This document shows, in pieces, positions 1-9,598 of a stretch of DNA of 64,000 bases. Position numbers and translations under genes: made by a program. Position 1 is the stretch's first letter, and every line of letters begins with the position of its first letter. The stretch spans positions 122,376,434 to 122,440,433 of the forward strand of contig CM066727.1 of assembly GCA_033961575.1 (NCBI GenBank), in the 5' to 3' direction. Source of the DNA: Aselliscus stoliczkanus (taxonomy: Eukaryota > Chordata > Mammalia > Chiroptera > Hipposideridae). The notes below the pieces were generated by a model. That model made no database searches and was not told the DNA's origin. It was given only the letters and a program-made list of their open reading frames with translations.

Positions 1-345
1 GCGGAGGATGTTGCTTCACTGGCCCATGTTGGTATCGTCATTGCGCTCTTTCTGCATAAGGCAGATCGGTCGCCTGCCTCTGGATGTCGCTCACTGTGGC
101 TATTGGCAGCTCACGCTGGCTGCCAGCCACTCACGCTGGCTGCGGGCCACTCACTGTAGCCTATGGCAGCCCACTGCAGCAGGGGCTGCAGCCTACACCA
201 TCGCCGGGGCTCGCACAGCCCAGCTCCAGGTGGAGCTGGTGTTAGCTGTGGAGGGCAGTGTCACTGGCCCTTATACGTGGGATCCGAACCAGGGCCGCTG
301 GCATCCCAAAACCAGCTCTTAACCAATGCGCCACTCTGCCGGCCC
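1..345 (-). mobile_element. Long tRNA-derived SINE, cut by window edge
   Basis: Reverse-oriented copy of the long SINE class of this window. The tRNA-like head (reverse complement begins GGGCCGGCAGAGTGGC) lies at 345. A Pol III B-box-like GGTTCGGATCC follows near 285, then the body with short tandem units of the type CACGCTGGCTGC near 110-150. The 3' tail is beyond the window start. It interrupts ORF2 of the surrounding L1 at 346. Confidence 0.85.
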
Positions 346-3043
346 TGGTCCAGGACTTTTGTTGGAAGCTTGTTGATTACGGATTCAATTTCTTTGGCAG
401 TAATCAGTCTGTTCAGTGTTTCTCTTTTTTTTTGGTTCAGACATGGTAGATTGTATGCTTCTAGAAATTTATCCATTTTTTTCAGATTGTCAAATTTGTT
501 GGCATATAGTGCTCATAGTATTTTCTTAAAATTTTCTGTATTTCTGCGGTATCTGTTGTCACTCCTCTTTCATTTCTGATTTTATTAATTTGGGTCCTTT
601 TTTGTCGATTTTGTTTATCTTTTCAAAAAATCAGCTCTTGGTTTCATTGATCTTTTGTATTGTTTTTCTGGTCTCTATTTCATTTATTTCTGTTTTAGTC
701 TTTATTATCTCCCTCCTTGTACTCCCCTTGGGCTTCTTTTGCTGTTCTTTTTCCAGTTACCTGAAGTGTAAAGATAGTCGGTTGATTTGAGATTTTTCTT
801 TCTTCTTTACATAGGCCCGCACTGCTATGAACTTCCTTCTGAGGACTGCTTTTGCTGCATCCCAGAGATTTTGGGTCGTGGTGTTTTCATTTTCGTTTGT
901 CTCGTTTGATTTCCTCCTTGATCTCATTTGTGACCCATTCACTATTTAGTAGCGTGTTATTCAGCATCCATGTATTCGTGTGCTTTCCAGGTATCTTCTT
1001 ATAATTGATTTCTAGTTTCATAGCATTGGTCAGAGAAGACGCTTGATATGATTTCAGCCTTCTTAAATTTACTGAAACTTGTTTTGTGGCCAACATGTGA
1101 TCTATCTTGGAAAATGTTCCATGTTCACTTGAGAAGAATGTATATTCTGTTGCTTTGGGGTGCAATGCTCTAAAAATATTGATTAAATCTAGCTGGTCTA
1201 AAGTGTCAATTAAGGTCACTGTGTCCATGTTGATTTTCTGTCTGGACGATCTGTCCATTGGTGACAATGGGGTATTGAAGTCCCCTACTACGATAGTGTT
1301 GCTGTTGATCTCTGTCTTTATGTCTGTCAAAATCTGTTTTATATATTTAGGAGCTCCTATGTTGGGTGCATAGATGTTTACTAGGGTTATGTTCTCTTGT
1401 TGAATCGATTCCTTTATTATTATGTAGTGCCCTTCTTTGTCTTATTGTAGTCGTCCCTGTCCAAAATAAAGTCTATTTTGTCCAAAATAAGTATTGCTAC
1501 TCCAGCTTTTTTCTCATTTCCATTTGTGTGAAATATTTTATTCCATCCCTTTACCTTTAGTCTGTGTGTCTTTTGATCTGAGATGAGTCTCTTGTACACA
1601 GCATATGCATGGGTCCTATTTTCTTATCCACTCAGCCACTCTTATGTCTTTTGATTGGAGCACTTATTAGCCCATTCACATTTAAAGTGATTATTGATAG
1701 GTGCATATTTATTGCCATTTTGTTATTTGTATTTCTGGTCTTCCTGGGTTAGCTTGTTTTCCCCTGTCTTCTGTTTAAAAAAGCCCTTTTAACATTTCCT
1801 GCAATGCTGGCTTGGTGGTAATGAATTCCTTAAGCTTATTCTTTTCTGAGAAGCTCTTTATCTCTCCTTCAATTTTAAGTGATAGCCTCTGGGTAGAGCA
1901 ATCTTGGTTGTAGGCCTTTATTCTGCTGCTGCAAAAAGCCCTTGTAGCTTGCCGAGGTGGGGGCCAGGCATCAGGGGCTCAGGGTGCCTCTGGCAACACA
2001 GCTCTAGTTGGGCGGGGCAGGCCCCCAAGGTACCACGGAATGTGGTCAGTAGCCCCCAGGAAGTCAGAGCAGCATGCACTCCTACACCAGCAACCAGCCC
2101 GCACAAACTCACCAGGAAAGCCCTGGCCAGATCACGCAGGCACACAGCTCACACCCCAATGCTCCCAGGAAAACTCCCAGTCTCAGCCTGTCCTAATCAG
2201 CCGCTCACAGATTAGGCTGCGCAGCCCAACAGCCAATTGCCAGCCTGGCAGAGTGGGGACCCAAGGCTGTTCGAGCACTCCCATGTATCAATGAACAGCC
2301 TGTTGGAGCCCGGAGCACGCCCGCCAGGCATTTCCCTGGCTCTGAGGCATAAGCAGGGCGGAGGGTGGAAAGCTAAGGCTGCATGCACCCACACGCACAC
2401 ATGCACTTCTGTGCCAATTCCACAAGACAAATGTGGTCCCGGACGTGACCCTTTGTGGGAGGCCCCAACCCTGACAAAATGGTATCCTCCTGTACACTAC
2501 TCGTGTGCAAACTCCACACGAGGGGAACAGCGGTCCCAAAACCTCCAGCTCCTGTGCCAAAGGCACTCAGTTCAGTCCTTCCCCGCAGGCTCCTGGGCCT
2601 GGCTCACACTGCTACTCCCTCCACCAGGGACCAAGTGAGTGCTCACCAGCGAGCGAGGCCGTGCGCCGGCTCCATTGGTTCTCTAGCTGTCCTCAGCTCA
2701 CCGAGTTGAGCAAAGAGAGTCCTCATTAATTTCTATCGTGGAACTCCTCTTCCCGACAAAGCAACTCTGGGCTGGTGAGCTTGGTGTGGAGCCAGCGGGT
2801 CTCTCCCTCAACCGAAGAAGCCTCCCCACCCCTGAGGTGTCCCTCACGGGGTTCGCCCTCTCTCATCTCCGCCCCTCCTACCAGACTTGACATGACCTCC
2901 TCTTTAAGTCCTTCATTTAGAGATTTAGTGTACAGGGGACTTCCGAGGTTGAATGTAGTATATACATTTTTGTAATTTTGGTGTGATCCTGGGAGGCAGT
3001 TGGCACAGCGGCTGTCTATTTCGCCATCTTACTGGAAGTCCCC
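346..3043 (-). mobile_element. L1 retrotransposon, 5' end intact, ORF1 mostly deleted
   Basis: Read on the minus strand, the element starts at 3043 with a GGGGACTTCC run and an AAGATGGC motif (3023-3030), the place and form of the YY1 site of mammalian L1 5'UTRs. A GC-rich 5'UTR follows to about 1930. Only the C-terminal end of ORF1 is present (about 1925-1800, residues like NKGLQPR). The endonuclease part of ORF2 is recognisable around 1330-887 (GDFNTPLSPMDRSSR, then KIDHMLATK). Further ORF2 is seen at 476-360 ([14 protein letters not shown]), before the SINE interrupts it. Frameshifts and stops show it is not competent. Confidence 0.88.
3023..3030 (-). promoter_or_regulatory. YY1-type motif at L1 5' end
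   Basis: AAGATGGC on the minus strand, about 13 bases inside the 5' end of the L1. In human L1 a YY1 site at this position fixes the transcription start. Its preservation here marks a true 5' end and not a truncation. Activity is not shown. Confidence 0.55.
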
Positions 3044-3049
3044 TGACAA

Positions 3050-3720
3050 ACTACTTTTTAATTACAAAGGTGAAACATAAGAACTTTACAAGGCAAAACC
3101 CACCTAAACCAAGTGACCAAAGTGAATCTTACCAATATTGGGACAGACATCATGTACATCCTAAAATGATACACTGATAAGAAAAGAAAGAGTACAGCAT
3201 AACTTTTGTGGATTTCTTACCAAAACAGTATATGGTAAATCTCACAAACAAGGGAACATCAGGGAAAAAAACTATTGAACATACTACAAAACTAACGCTT
3301 GCAATTTTCAAGAATATCAAGGCCAATAAACACAAAGAATGACCTCAGAAATCTTTCTAGTTCACAGGGGACTAAATATACATGGTAATCACTGCAGTGC
3401 ATATCCTGGATTACATCATAGACTGGGAAAGTAGCTACAGCTGGCAAAATCCATACATGGGCTGTGGATGAGATAATAAGGATATATTAAATAGTATTTA
3501 ATTTCCTGAGTTTGTTAATTGTACTGTGGTTTATGTCAGTGAGTGTCCTTGTTCTTAGGAAATACATACTGAAGTATTTTGGTAGGAGAGACATTATGTT
3601 TTTAACATAGTTTCAAATGGTTAAGAAAAAATGCATATATAAAAGTATTTATAGAGAGAGAATGATAAAACAAATTGACAGTCAACAGGAGCAAAATCTA
3701 AAGTAGAGAATATAAGGTCA
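3050..3720. repeat. Probable old interspersed repeat, family unassigned
   Basis: AT-rich sequence with phrases I associate with old placental repeats, such as TGTCCTTGTTCTTAGGAAAT at 3545 and the AGAGAGAGAATGATAAA run at 3652. I cannot name the family. No gene is seen. Confidence 0.4.
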
Positions 3721-3722
3721 TT

Positions 3723-3780
3723 TCTTTTTTTATTTTTGAATTTATTGGGGTAACATTGGTTAACAACATGTACTTTTTTT
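3723..3780 (-). mobile_element. Short L1 3'-end fragment
   Basis: Poly-T followed by a phrase like AATTTATTGGGGTAACATT, similar to the start of the L1 tail at 35588-35801. Short and degraded. Confidence 0.4.
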
Positions 3781-3984
3781 GTACTACATTGTAATTGTAC
3801 TATAAGCTTGAAATGATCAAAGTGAGAATTTACCTAAAGTGAGGCAGGGGAGATAAGAGAGCTCTCTGTACTAATAAAGCATGAGCTCCAATATATTGCA
3901 CTAAGTGGGCTGGGGTAGAGGAGGGTGGAGCGGAAACATGCAGAATGGTGGACGTGGCATGCTGCTGTTTGTATAGAAAATACA

Positions 3985-4200
3985 TATGAATAGACACACC
4001 TGTTTGTTTAAGCTCATTGGAGGATACTCAAGAAAATGGTTAACACTGCTTACTTCTAGGAAAGGAATTAGGTGGCCACAGGCAAGGAGGAGATTTTGGG
4101 AAATATTCTTTGTTAGTAATATTGGAATTCTGTATCATGTACATGTATTATCAATTGAAAAAGATAATGTAACAACAAATGCAAAAACCATTTCTTTCCA
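3985..4200 (+). mobile_element. Old L1M/HAL1-type 3' fragment
   Basis: The phrase order is a tract like GGTTAACACTGCTTACTTCTA, then a GGTGGCCACAGGCAAGG run, then TGTATCATGTACATGTATTA. It resembles the 3' ends of old mammalian L1 elements in forward orientation. It is a diverged fragment with no coding capacity. Confidence 0.5.
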
Positions 4201-5655
4201 GAAAATAGTATTTAGAGGACAAAGCAGACCTCTAAATAATTGCAGTTGATTCTGGTTAAATTGACAAATGAGAGTGCTTGGGTTAACTAAAGAGTGTTAT
4301 TGCTGCCTAAAGTGACATAATAGCTGTTGGCCTTCCAGACATTATGGAGAGAGAGTATGTTCTTCATTATTCTGTTCTTTGAGTTCATTACCTCCAGAGA
4401 CAAAGCGCTGGCCTAAATGAGCATGGACTTTGTTCTTTCTTTTGTTCTGATGAGGATTTCTTGAAACAATGAGTTATTGTGGTAGAATATAAATGTTTTT
4501 TTTTCAAGTGGGTAGATTTACCAGTTTACCTTTTCTCTTAACTTCCTCCTTTGACATTTTCGCTCAAAATAGACCAGTCAGATGACGAATGATACAGTTT
4601 GACATTTTAAATGGTGCAGTAATGTTTATATAGGGTGTGGTTCAGGGGAAATGTATGAAAGCAAATTCAAGTTGATGCAGTGCAGTACTGACATCAATGA
4701 TCAAATACCTTTGATTAAGGAAGTAAGGAAAAATCAGTACTGGTTTTCACAGTTTTTAGTAAGAATGCATTCATAGGGTTTTTGTTGATTGGTGGTCTTT
4801 TTTTCTGTTTACCTGAAATGTGCAAGAAAATATAGAGTGTAACTGGACATCTCTGCCCCTGGTGTTTTATAATTAGTAGGCCTCTGAAATGCCATCTCAT
4901 CCTAAGGTTAGGCAGCCCCTTTTTTAAACGTTTGTTCATCCTGCTCTCGTAGTCATTTTTCTTTTGCAGGTCTCCTGCTGAAGATACCGTGTTGCTTAAC
5001 ATGGGTGTATAACTATTAACTCTAAAGCTATAAGTTTTGAGCGTCTGCTCTGGTTCAGACTCTTTTCCTGACAAAGTATGTCAGGTGACATACATTGTGT
5101 TCATGCCCTGTGTCACCTTCTCAGTTAAGCTTCCTATTCTTATCTCTCCAACCCACACCTCCCCCACCCCCAATTATTTGTTGCTTTACCATGATCCTAT
5201 AGTAACATTTTTTCTGCTCCTTATCATATTGAGAATTAGGGACCTCGGTAAACCTTCAATGAGTTAATGAATCAATTGTATTTATTAACCCTGTGTAGTC
5301 ACACAGGTCCATGCGATCACCGTCTTGAAATTCTTAATTTTTCTACAACAGCCCCACATTTACATATTACATGGGGCCCCACAGATTATGTAACTAGTCC
5401 TATTCAGGCCTGATCTTAACTAAATCGCTTTGAAGCATTTGTCACAGCTCGTCACCCTCTTAGAGTACTTCCCCAAGTCCTGGACACCATAATCTCCTAC
5501 ATTATTGTTGGCTCCTTCCTTTCCTCTTCATTTTTTCAAGGGTGAGTAACTTCACCCTCTTCGTTATCTGTACTCACTTCCTGAGTGATCCCATCCAGTT
5601 CCCAGTCTTTAATACATTGTCCAGATTGCTACTGCTGTTAACAGTAACAAAAACA
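4201..5655. other. Intronic sequence, no gene seen
   Basis: AT-rich, non-repetitive looking sequence. A 119-codon open frame on the minus strand (5074-4715) has no recognisable domain and is probably chance. By position this is intron 2 of POC1B. Confidence 0.5.
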
Positions 5656-5659
5656 AACA

Positions 5660-5875
5660 CTCTAGTAATAATAGCTACACTGAGTGTTTTCTATGCCAGG
5701 CATGAATTGCAAGTATTTCACTTAACACTTTAAATACCACATTTTTCTGATGAAGTGTCCTAGGCATAGAGAGGTTGAATAACTTGCCCAAGGACACACA
5801 GCTGGTAAGCGTGGATTTCAGTTGGGAATTCTAATTCTGTACTTTTGCTTTTAACCACCACACTGTATAGTCTAA
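5660..5875 (-). mobile_element. MIR SINE fragment
   Basis: Carries the reverse MIR core phrases ACTTGCCCAAGGACACACAG and GCTGGTAAG near 5785-5808, then a TTTTAACCACCACACTGTA-like end. It is an ancient mammalian SINE, diverged. Confidence 0.75.
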
Positions 5876-5879
5876 ACCT

Positions 5880-6262
5880 CTTCCTGAGCTCCATCTCTCT
5901 ATTTGGCATCTCACTTTGCATGTCAAATAGGTGTCTCAAACTTTATATCCTGTAAAGAACTCTTGGTTCCCACCCCATTCTGCCTCACTTTCAACCTCCT
6001 CTTCTGATCTTTCCAGTCTCATTAAATGGCACTGAAATTCACCTGGGTGCTCAGGCCAACAGCCTGGTGCTTTTGCTGCTTCTCTTTCTCTCTCTCTCAA
6101 TCTGATCCATTAGCACGCCACCTTTACCACGTGTCTTGATTTTGACTACTTCTCCCCCTTCCACAGCTTCCAGCCTAGTCCAGACCACCACCTTCCTGAC
6201 TAGATTATCGCAATAGCCTCCTAATTGATTTCCTTCTTCAGTTCTGTCCCCCTGTATATTCT
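5880..6262 (+). mobile_element. L2 LINE, first part (split)
   Basis: Forward L2 3'-region phrases: ATGGCACTGAAATTCACCTG, GTGCTCAGGCCAACAGCCTG and ATTATCGCAATAGCCTCCTA. The match stops where an old reverse L1 begins and resumes in order at 8441, so both parts are one L2 interrupted by the L1. Confidence 0.75.
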
Positions 6263-6878
6263 GTACACAACAGCCAGAGATATTTTTTGTAAAATGTTAT
6301 TGAAGTATAAGATGTATACCAAAATTGGACAACTTGATGAGCCTTCACAATGTGGTGTGCCCATTAAACCAGCACCCAGAGCAGGAAACATAGTCCAGAA
6401 GCCCCCGGTCTCCCTGCTAGCTACAATCCTCCCTCCCTGCCACTCAGAGCGTCTCTATGCTGGCTTCTGACTTCACAGATTAATTTCTCTACTTTTTGAA
6501 CTTTATATAAGTGAACTTTAATTACACATGAATATACCACAATGAATATACCACAATTTATATATTCATTTTCCTTTGATGGATAGTTGGGTTTCTAGTT
6601 TTGGTCTATTTTGAATAGTACCACCACCACCAACATTATTGTACATCTTCTGTTAAACATACATAAGAATTTCTGTTGGGTACATACCTAGGAGTTGAAT
6701 TGCTGAATCAAATGATAAGTGTATTCAGCTTTAGTAGATATTTCAAAAACAATTTTCCAAAGTGCTTATAACCACCAGCATTATGTAAGAGTCCCAGTTG
6801 CTCACATTCTCGCCAAGATTTGGTATTATTTATCTTTTTCATAAACCCGTTCTGATGAATGTGTAGTGATAACCTCAT

Positions 6879-7341
6879 GGTTTTTTTTTAATTTAAAGAT
6901 TTTATTGGGGAATTGGGGGAGAGGAACAGCATTGGGGAATCAGGGAAGGGGAACAGACAAGTTGCTGTCTTTTTTTTGTTGTCCTTCAGTCTAGTTGCGG
7001 AGGATGTTGCTTCACTGGCCCATGTTGGTATCGTCATTGCGCTCTTCCCGGATGAGGCAGATCAGTTGCCGGCCTCTGGATGGTCGCTCACCTCAGCTAT
7101 TGGCAACTCATGCTGGCTGCCAGCCACTGACACTGGCTGCTGGCCACTCACTGTAGCCTATGGCAGCCCACTGCAGCAGGGGCTGCAGCCTACACCGTCG
7201 CCAGGGCTCGCACAGCCCAGCTGCAGGTGGAGCTGTTGTTAGCTGTAGAGGGCAGTGTCACTGGCCCTTGTATGTGGGGTCCGAACCAGGGCCGCTGGCG
7301 CCCCAAGCCAGCTCTTAACCAATTCGCCACTCGGCCGGCCC
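6879..7341 (-). mobile_element. Long tRNA-derived SINE (T+ type tail)
   Basis: Complete reverse copy. The tRNA-like head is at 7341 and the B-box-like GGTTCGGACCCC near 7285. Internal CACTGGCTGC-type units follow, then a tail containing AATAAA and TCTTT on the minus strand near 6895-6910. An ACCTCAT target duplication lies at 6872-6878 and 7342-7348. Confidence 0.85.
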
Positions 7342-7495
7342 ACCTCATTGTGATATTAATTTGCATTTTCTTGGTGACTAAGGGAGTTGAGTACCTTTTC
7401 ATGTTTATTGGCCATGTGGTTCTTCTCCTTAACGAAATGCCTATTTTCTTGCCTTTTCTAATTTGTAGGATTCTTTTTAGATTCTTTGTTATGTG

Positions 7496-7499
<4 letters not shown>

Positions 7500-7536
<37 letters not shown>
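7500..7536. repeat. (TG)n microsatellite
   Basis: About 18 TG units within the old L1. Confidence 0.95.
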
Positions 7537-7538
<2 letters not shown>

Positions 7539-7583
7539 CAGTAAATATCTTCTTTATTCTGTAGCTTGCCATTTCACTTACTT

Positions 7584-8092
7584 TTTTTTCTTCAAAGATT
7601 TTTATTGGGAAATTGGGGGAGGGGAACAGTGTTGGGGATTGGGGAAGGGGACCAGCCAAGTTGTTGTTCTTCAATCTTTGTTATGGAGGGCACCAGTTGC
7701 CATCTGGCTTCCTGACGGCAGCTTGTGGCCTCTAAGCTCAAGGTGCTGTGTTCAGTCTTAGTTGCAGGTGGGTGTAGCCACCATCCCATGCGGGAGTCAA
7801 ACCAGCAGCCTTGTTGTTAAGAGCGCATGCCCTGTCCCCTGTGCCATCCGGGCGGCAGCTCAGCTCAAGGTGCCGAGTTCAATCTTTAGTTGCAGGTGGG
7901 CTTAGCCCACTATTGAACAGGCAATCTTGTTGTTACACCAGCTGAGCCATCCTGCCACCTGTTGGCAGCTCAGCGACAGTTCAGCTAGGGCACAGCGTTC
8001 ACTGGCCCATGTTGGAATCAAACTGGCGGCCCTGTTGTTCAGAGCACGTGCTCTAAGCCACCTCTTAACCAACTGAGCTACTCGGCTGGCCC
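7584..8092 (-). mobile_element. Trimeric tRNA-derived SINE
   Basis: About 509 bases in reverse. On the minus strand there are three successive tRNA-like units, each opening with a variant of GG(C)TGGCTCAG and carrying a B-box-like stretch (near 8015, 7905 and 7795). A tail follows with AATAAAAATCTTT. An exact 16-base target duplication GCCATTTCACTTACTT flanks it at 7568-7583 and 8093-8108. It resembles the multi-unit layout of equine ERE elements, but the sequence is its own. Confidence 0.85.
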
Positions 8093-8440
8093 GCCATTTC
8101 ACTTACTTAATAGTATTTTCCAATGAACAAAATTTCTTAATTTAGTGTAGTATAAATTACTACTTTTTCTTTAGCAACTTTAGTAATTTAGTAATTTTCA
8201 TGTCCTGTTTAAGTAATTTTTGCCTACCCCAATGACCATGAAGATATTCTCCTATGTTCTCTTCTAAAAGTTTATTGTTTTTACCTATGACATTTAGACC
8301 TACAATCCATATGGAATTATTTTTGTGTATAACTTAAAATGTAGGAGTCAAGATACCTTTTTTCTTTATGACTATCCAGTTGATTCAACATCATTTTTTG
8401 AAAAGACCATTTTTTTCTCATTGTCAGAGAGGCAGTTTTC

Positions 8441-8800
8441 TTAAATCAGTTCATAAGATTCCCCCTACTCAAAATCCTTCAGTGGTTTTCCATTGCACTT
8501 AGAATAAATACACACTTGTCACCATGTTCCTGCCTGGCATCTGCTTATTTCTCGACTTCCATCTCACTGTTCTATTTCTTCCTCCACTGTGGACATCCGG
8601 GCCTCCTTACAGTTCCTGGTCTTCCACGTGAATTATTGTCTCAGGCCCTGGCATGAGGGGTTCCTTCTGCCCAAAGTGCTCTTTCTCCACATCTTAGCCT
8701 GGATCACTCTTCATTTCACTCAAGTGTCTGTTCTTATGTCCTCTCCTTGGAAAAGACCACTAACCACCCCATATAACATTGAGAATGAATAATATATAAA
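8441..8800 (+). mobile_element. L2 LINE, second part (split)
   Basis: Continues the L2 of 5880-6262 in order: CAAAATCCTTCAGTGGTTTT, then TGGCATCTGCTTATTTCTCG, then a GGAAAAGACCACTAACCACC-like end. Confidence 0.75.
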
Positions 8801-8825
8801 AATTCTCTGAACATGTATAATATTA

Positions 8826-9598
8826 ATTTTTTTTAAATTGCAATTGGCATTCAATATTTTATATTAGTCAGGTATACAGCATAGTGGTTAGACATTTATA
8901 TAATTTATGAAGTGATCCCCCAATAAGTTTAGTACCCACCTGGCACCATATATAATTACTATAATACAGTGTTATTGACTGTATTCCTTGTGCTGTACTT
9001 TATATCCCTGTGACAATTTTGTAACTACCCGTTTGTACTTAATCCCATCACCTTTTTCACCGAGCCCCTAATCCCTCTCTAATCTGGCAACCATCAGTTT
9101 TTTTTCTGTATCTATGAGTCTGTTTCTGTTCTGTTTGTTCATTTATTTTGTTCTTTAGGCTCCACATACAAGTGAAATCACAGAATATTTGTCTTTCTCT
9201 GTCTGACTTATTTCACTTAGCATAATATCCTCTAGGTCCATCCATGTTGTTGCGAATAGTAAGATTTCATTCTTTTTTATAGCTGAATAATATTCTACTG
9301 TATTTACACACCATCTCTTTATCCAGTCATCTGTTGATAGGCACTTAGGTTGCTTCCATATCTTGGCTATTGTAAACAACGCTGCAATGAACATAGGGAT
9401 GCATATATCTTTTTGAATTAGTGGTTTATATTTATTTGGATAAATAACCAGAGGTGGAATTGTTGGGTCGTAAGTTGTTCTATTTTTAATTTTTTGAGGA
9501 ACCTCCACACAGTGGCTGCACCAATTTGCATTCCCACCAACAGTGTTGGGAGAGTTCCCTTTTTTCCATGTCCTCACCAACACTTATTTGTTAAGTTA
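8826..9598 (-). mobile_element. L1 3' end (first half of interrupted copy)
   Basis: Begins with poly-T and the 3'UTR, then the C-terminal part of ORF2 on the minus strand (9583-9155), including NTVEYYSAIKKNEIL and the WMDLEDIMLSE phrase. The L1 is interrupted at 9598 by the CKAP2 retrocopy and resumes at 12409. Confidence 0.88.
9585..9598. repeat. Target-site duplication, left copy (CKAP2 retrocopy)
   Basis: TATTTGTTAAGTTA, matched 13 of 14 by TATTTGTTAATTTA at 12409-12422. It brackets the retrocopy and lies directly beside its poly-A (poly-T on +). Confidence 0.85.

Larger units (their letters stand above)
6263..8440 (-). mobile_element. Old L1M element, reverse, carrying two SINEs
   Basis: Reverse-strand L1M signature order: ATTTCTGTTGGGTACATACC at 6670, CAATTTTCCAAAGTGCTTAT at 6750, GTTTATTGGCCATGTGGTTC at 7404, and CCAATGACCATGAAGATATT at 8229. 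It is interrupted by a long SINE (6879-7341), a (TG)n tract and a trimeric SINE (7584-8092). It sits inside an L2. Confidence 0.8.

Noticed and set aside
4715..5074. 119-codon frame on the minus strand
   Set aside because: No recognisable domain, no splice or promoter support, low-complexity lysine-rich peptide. Probably chance.
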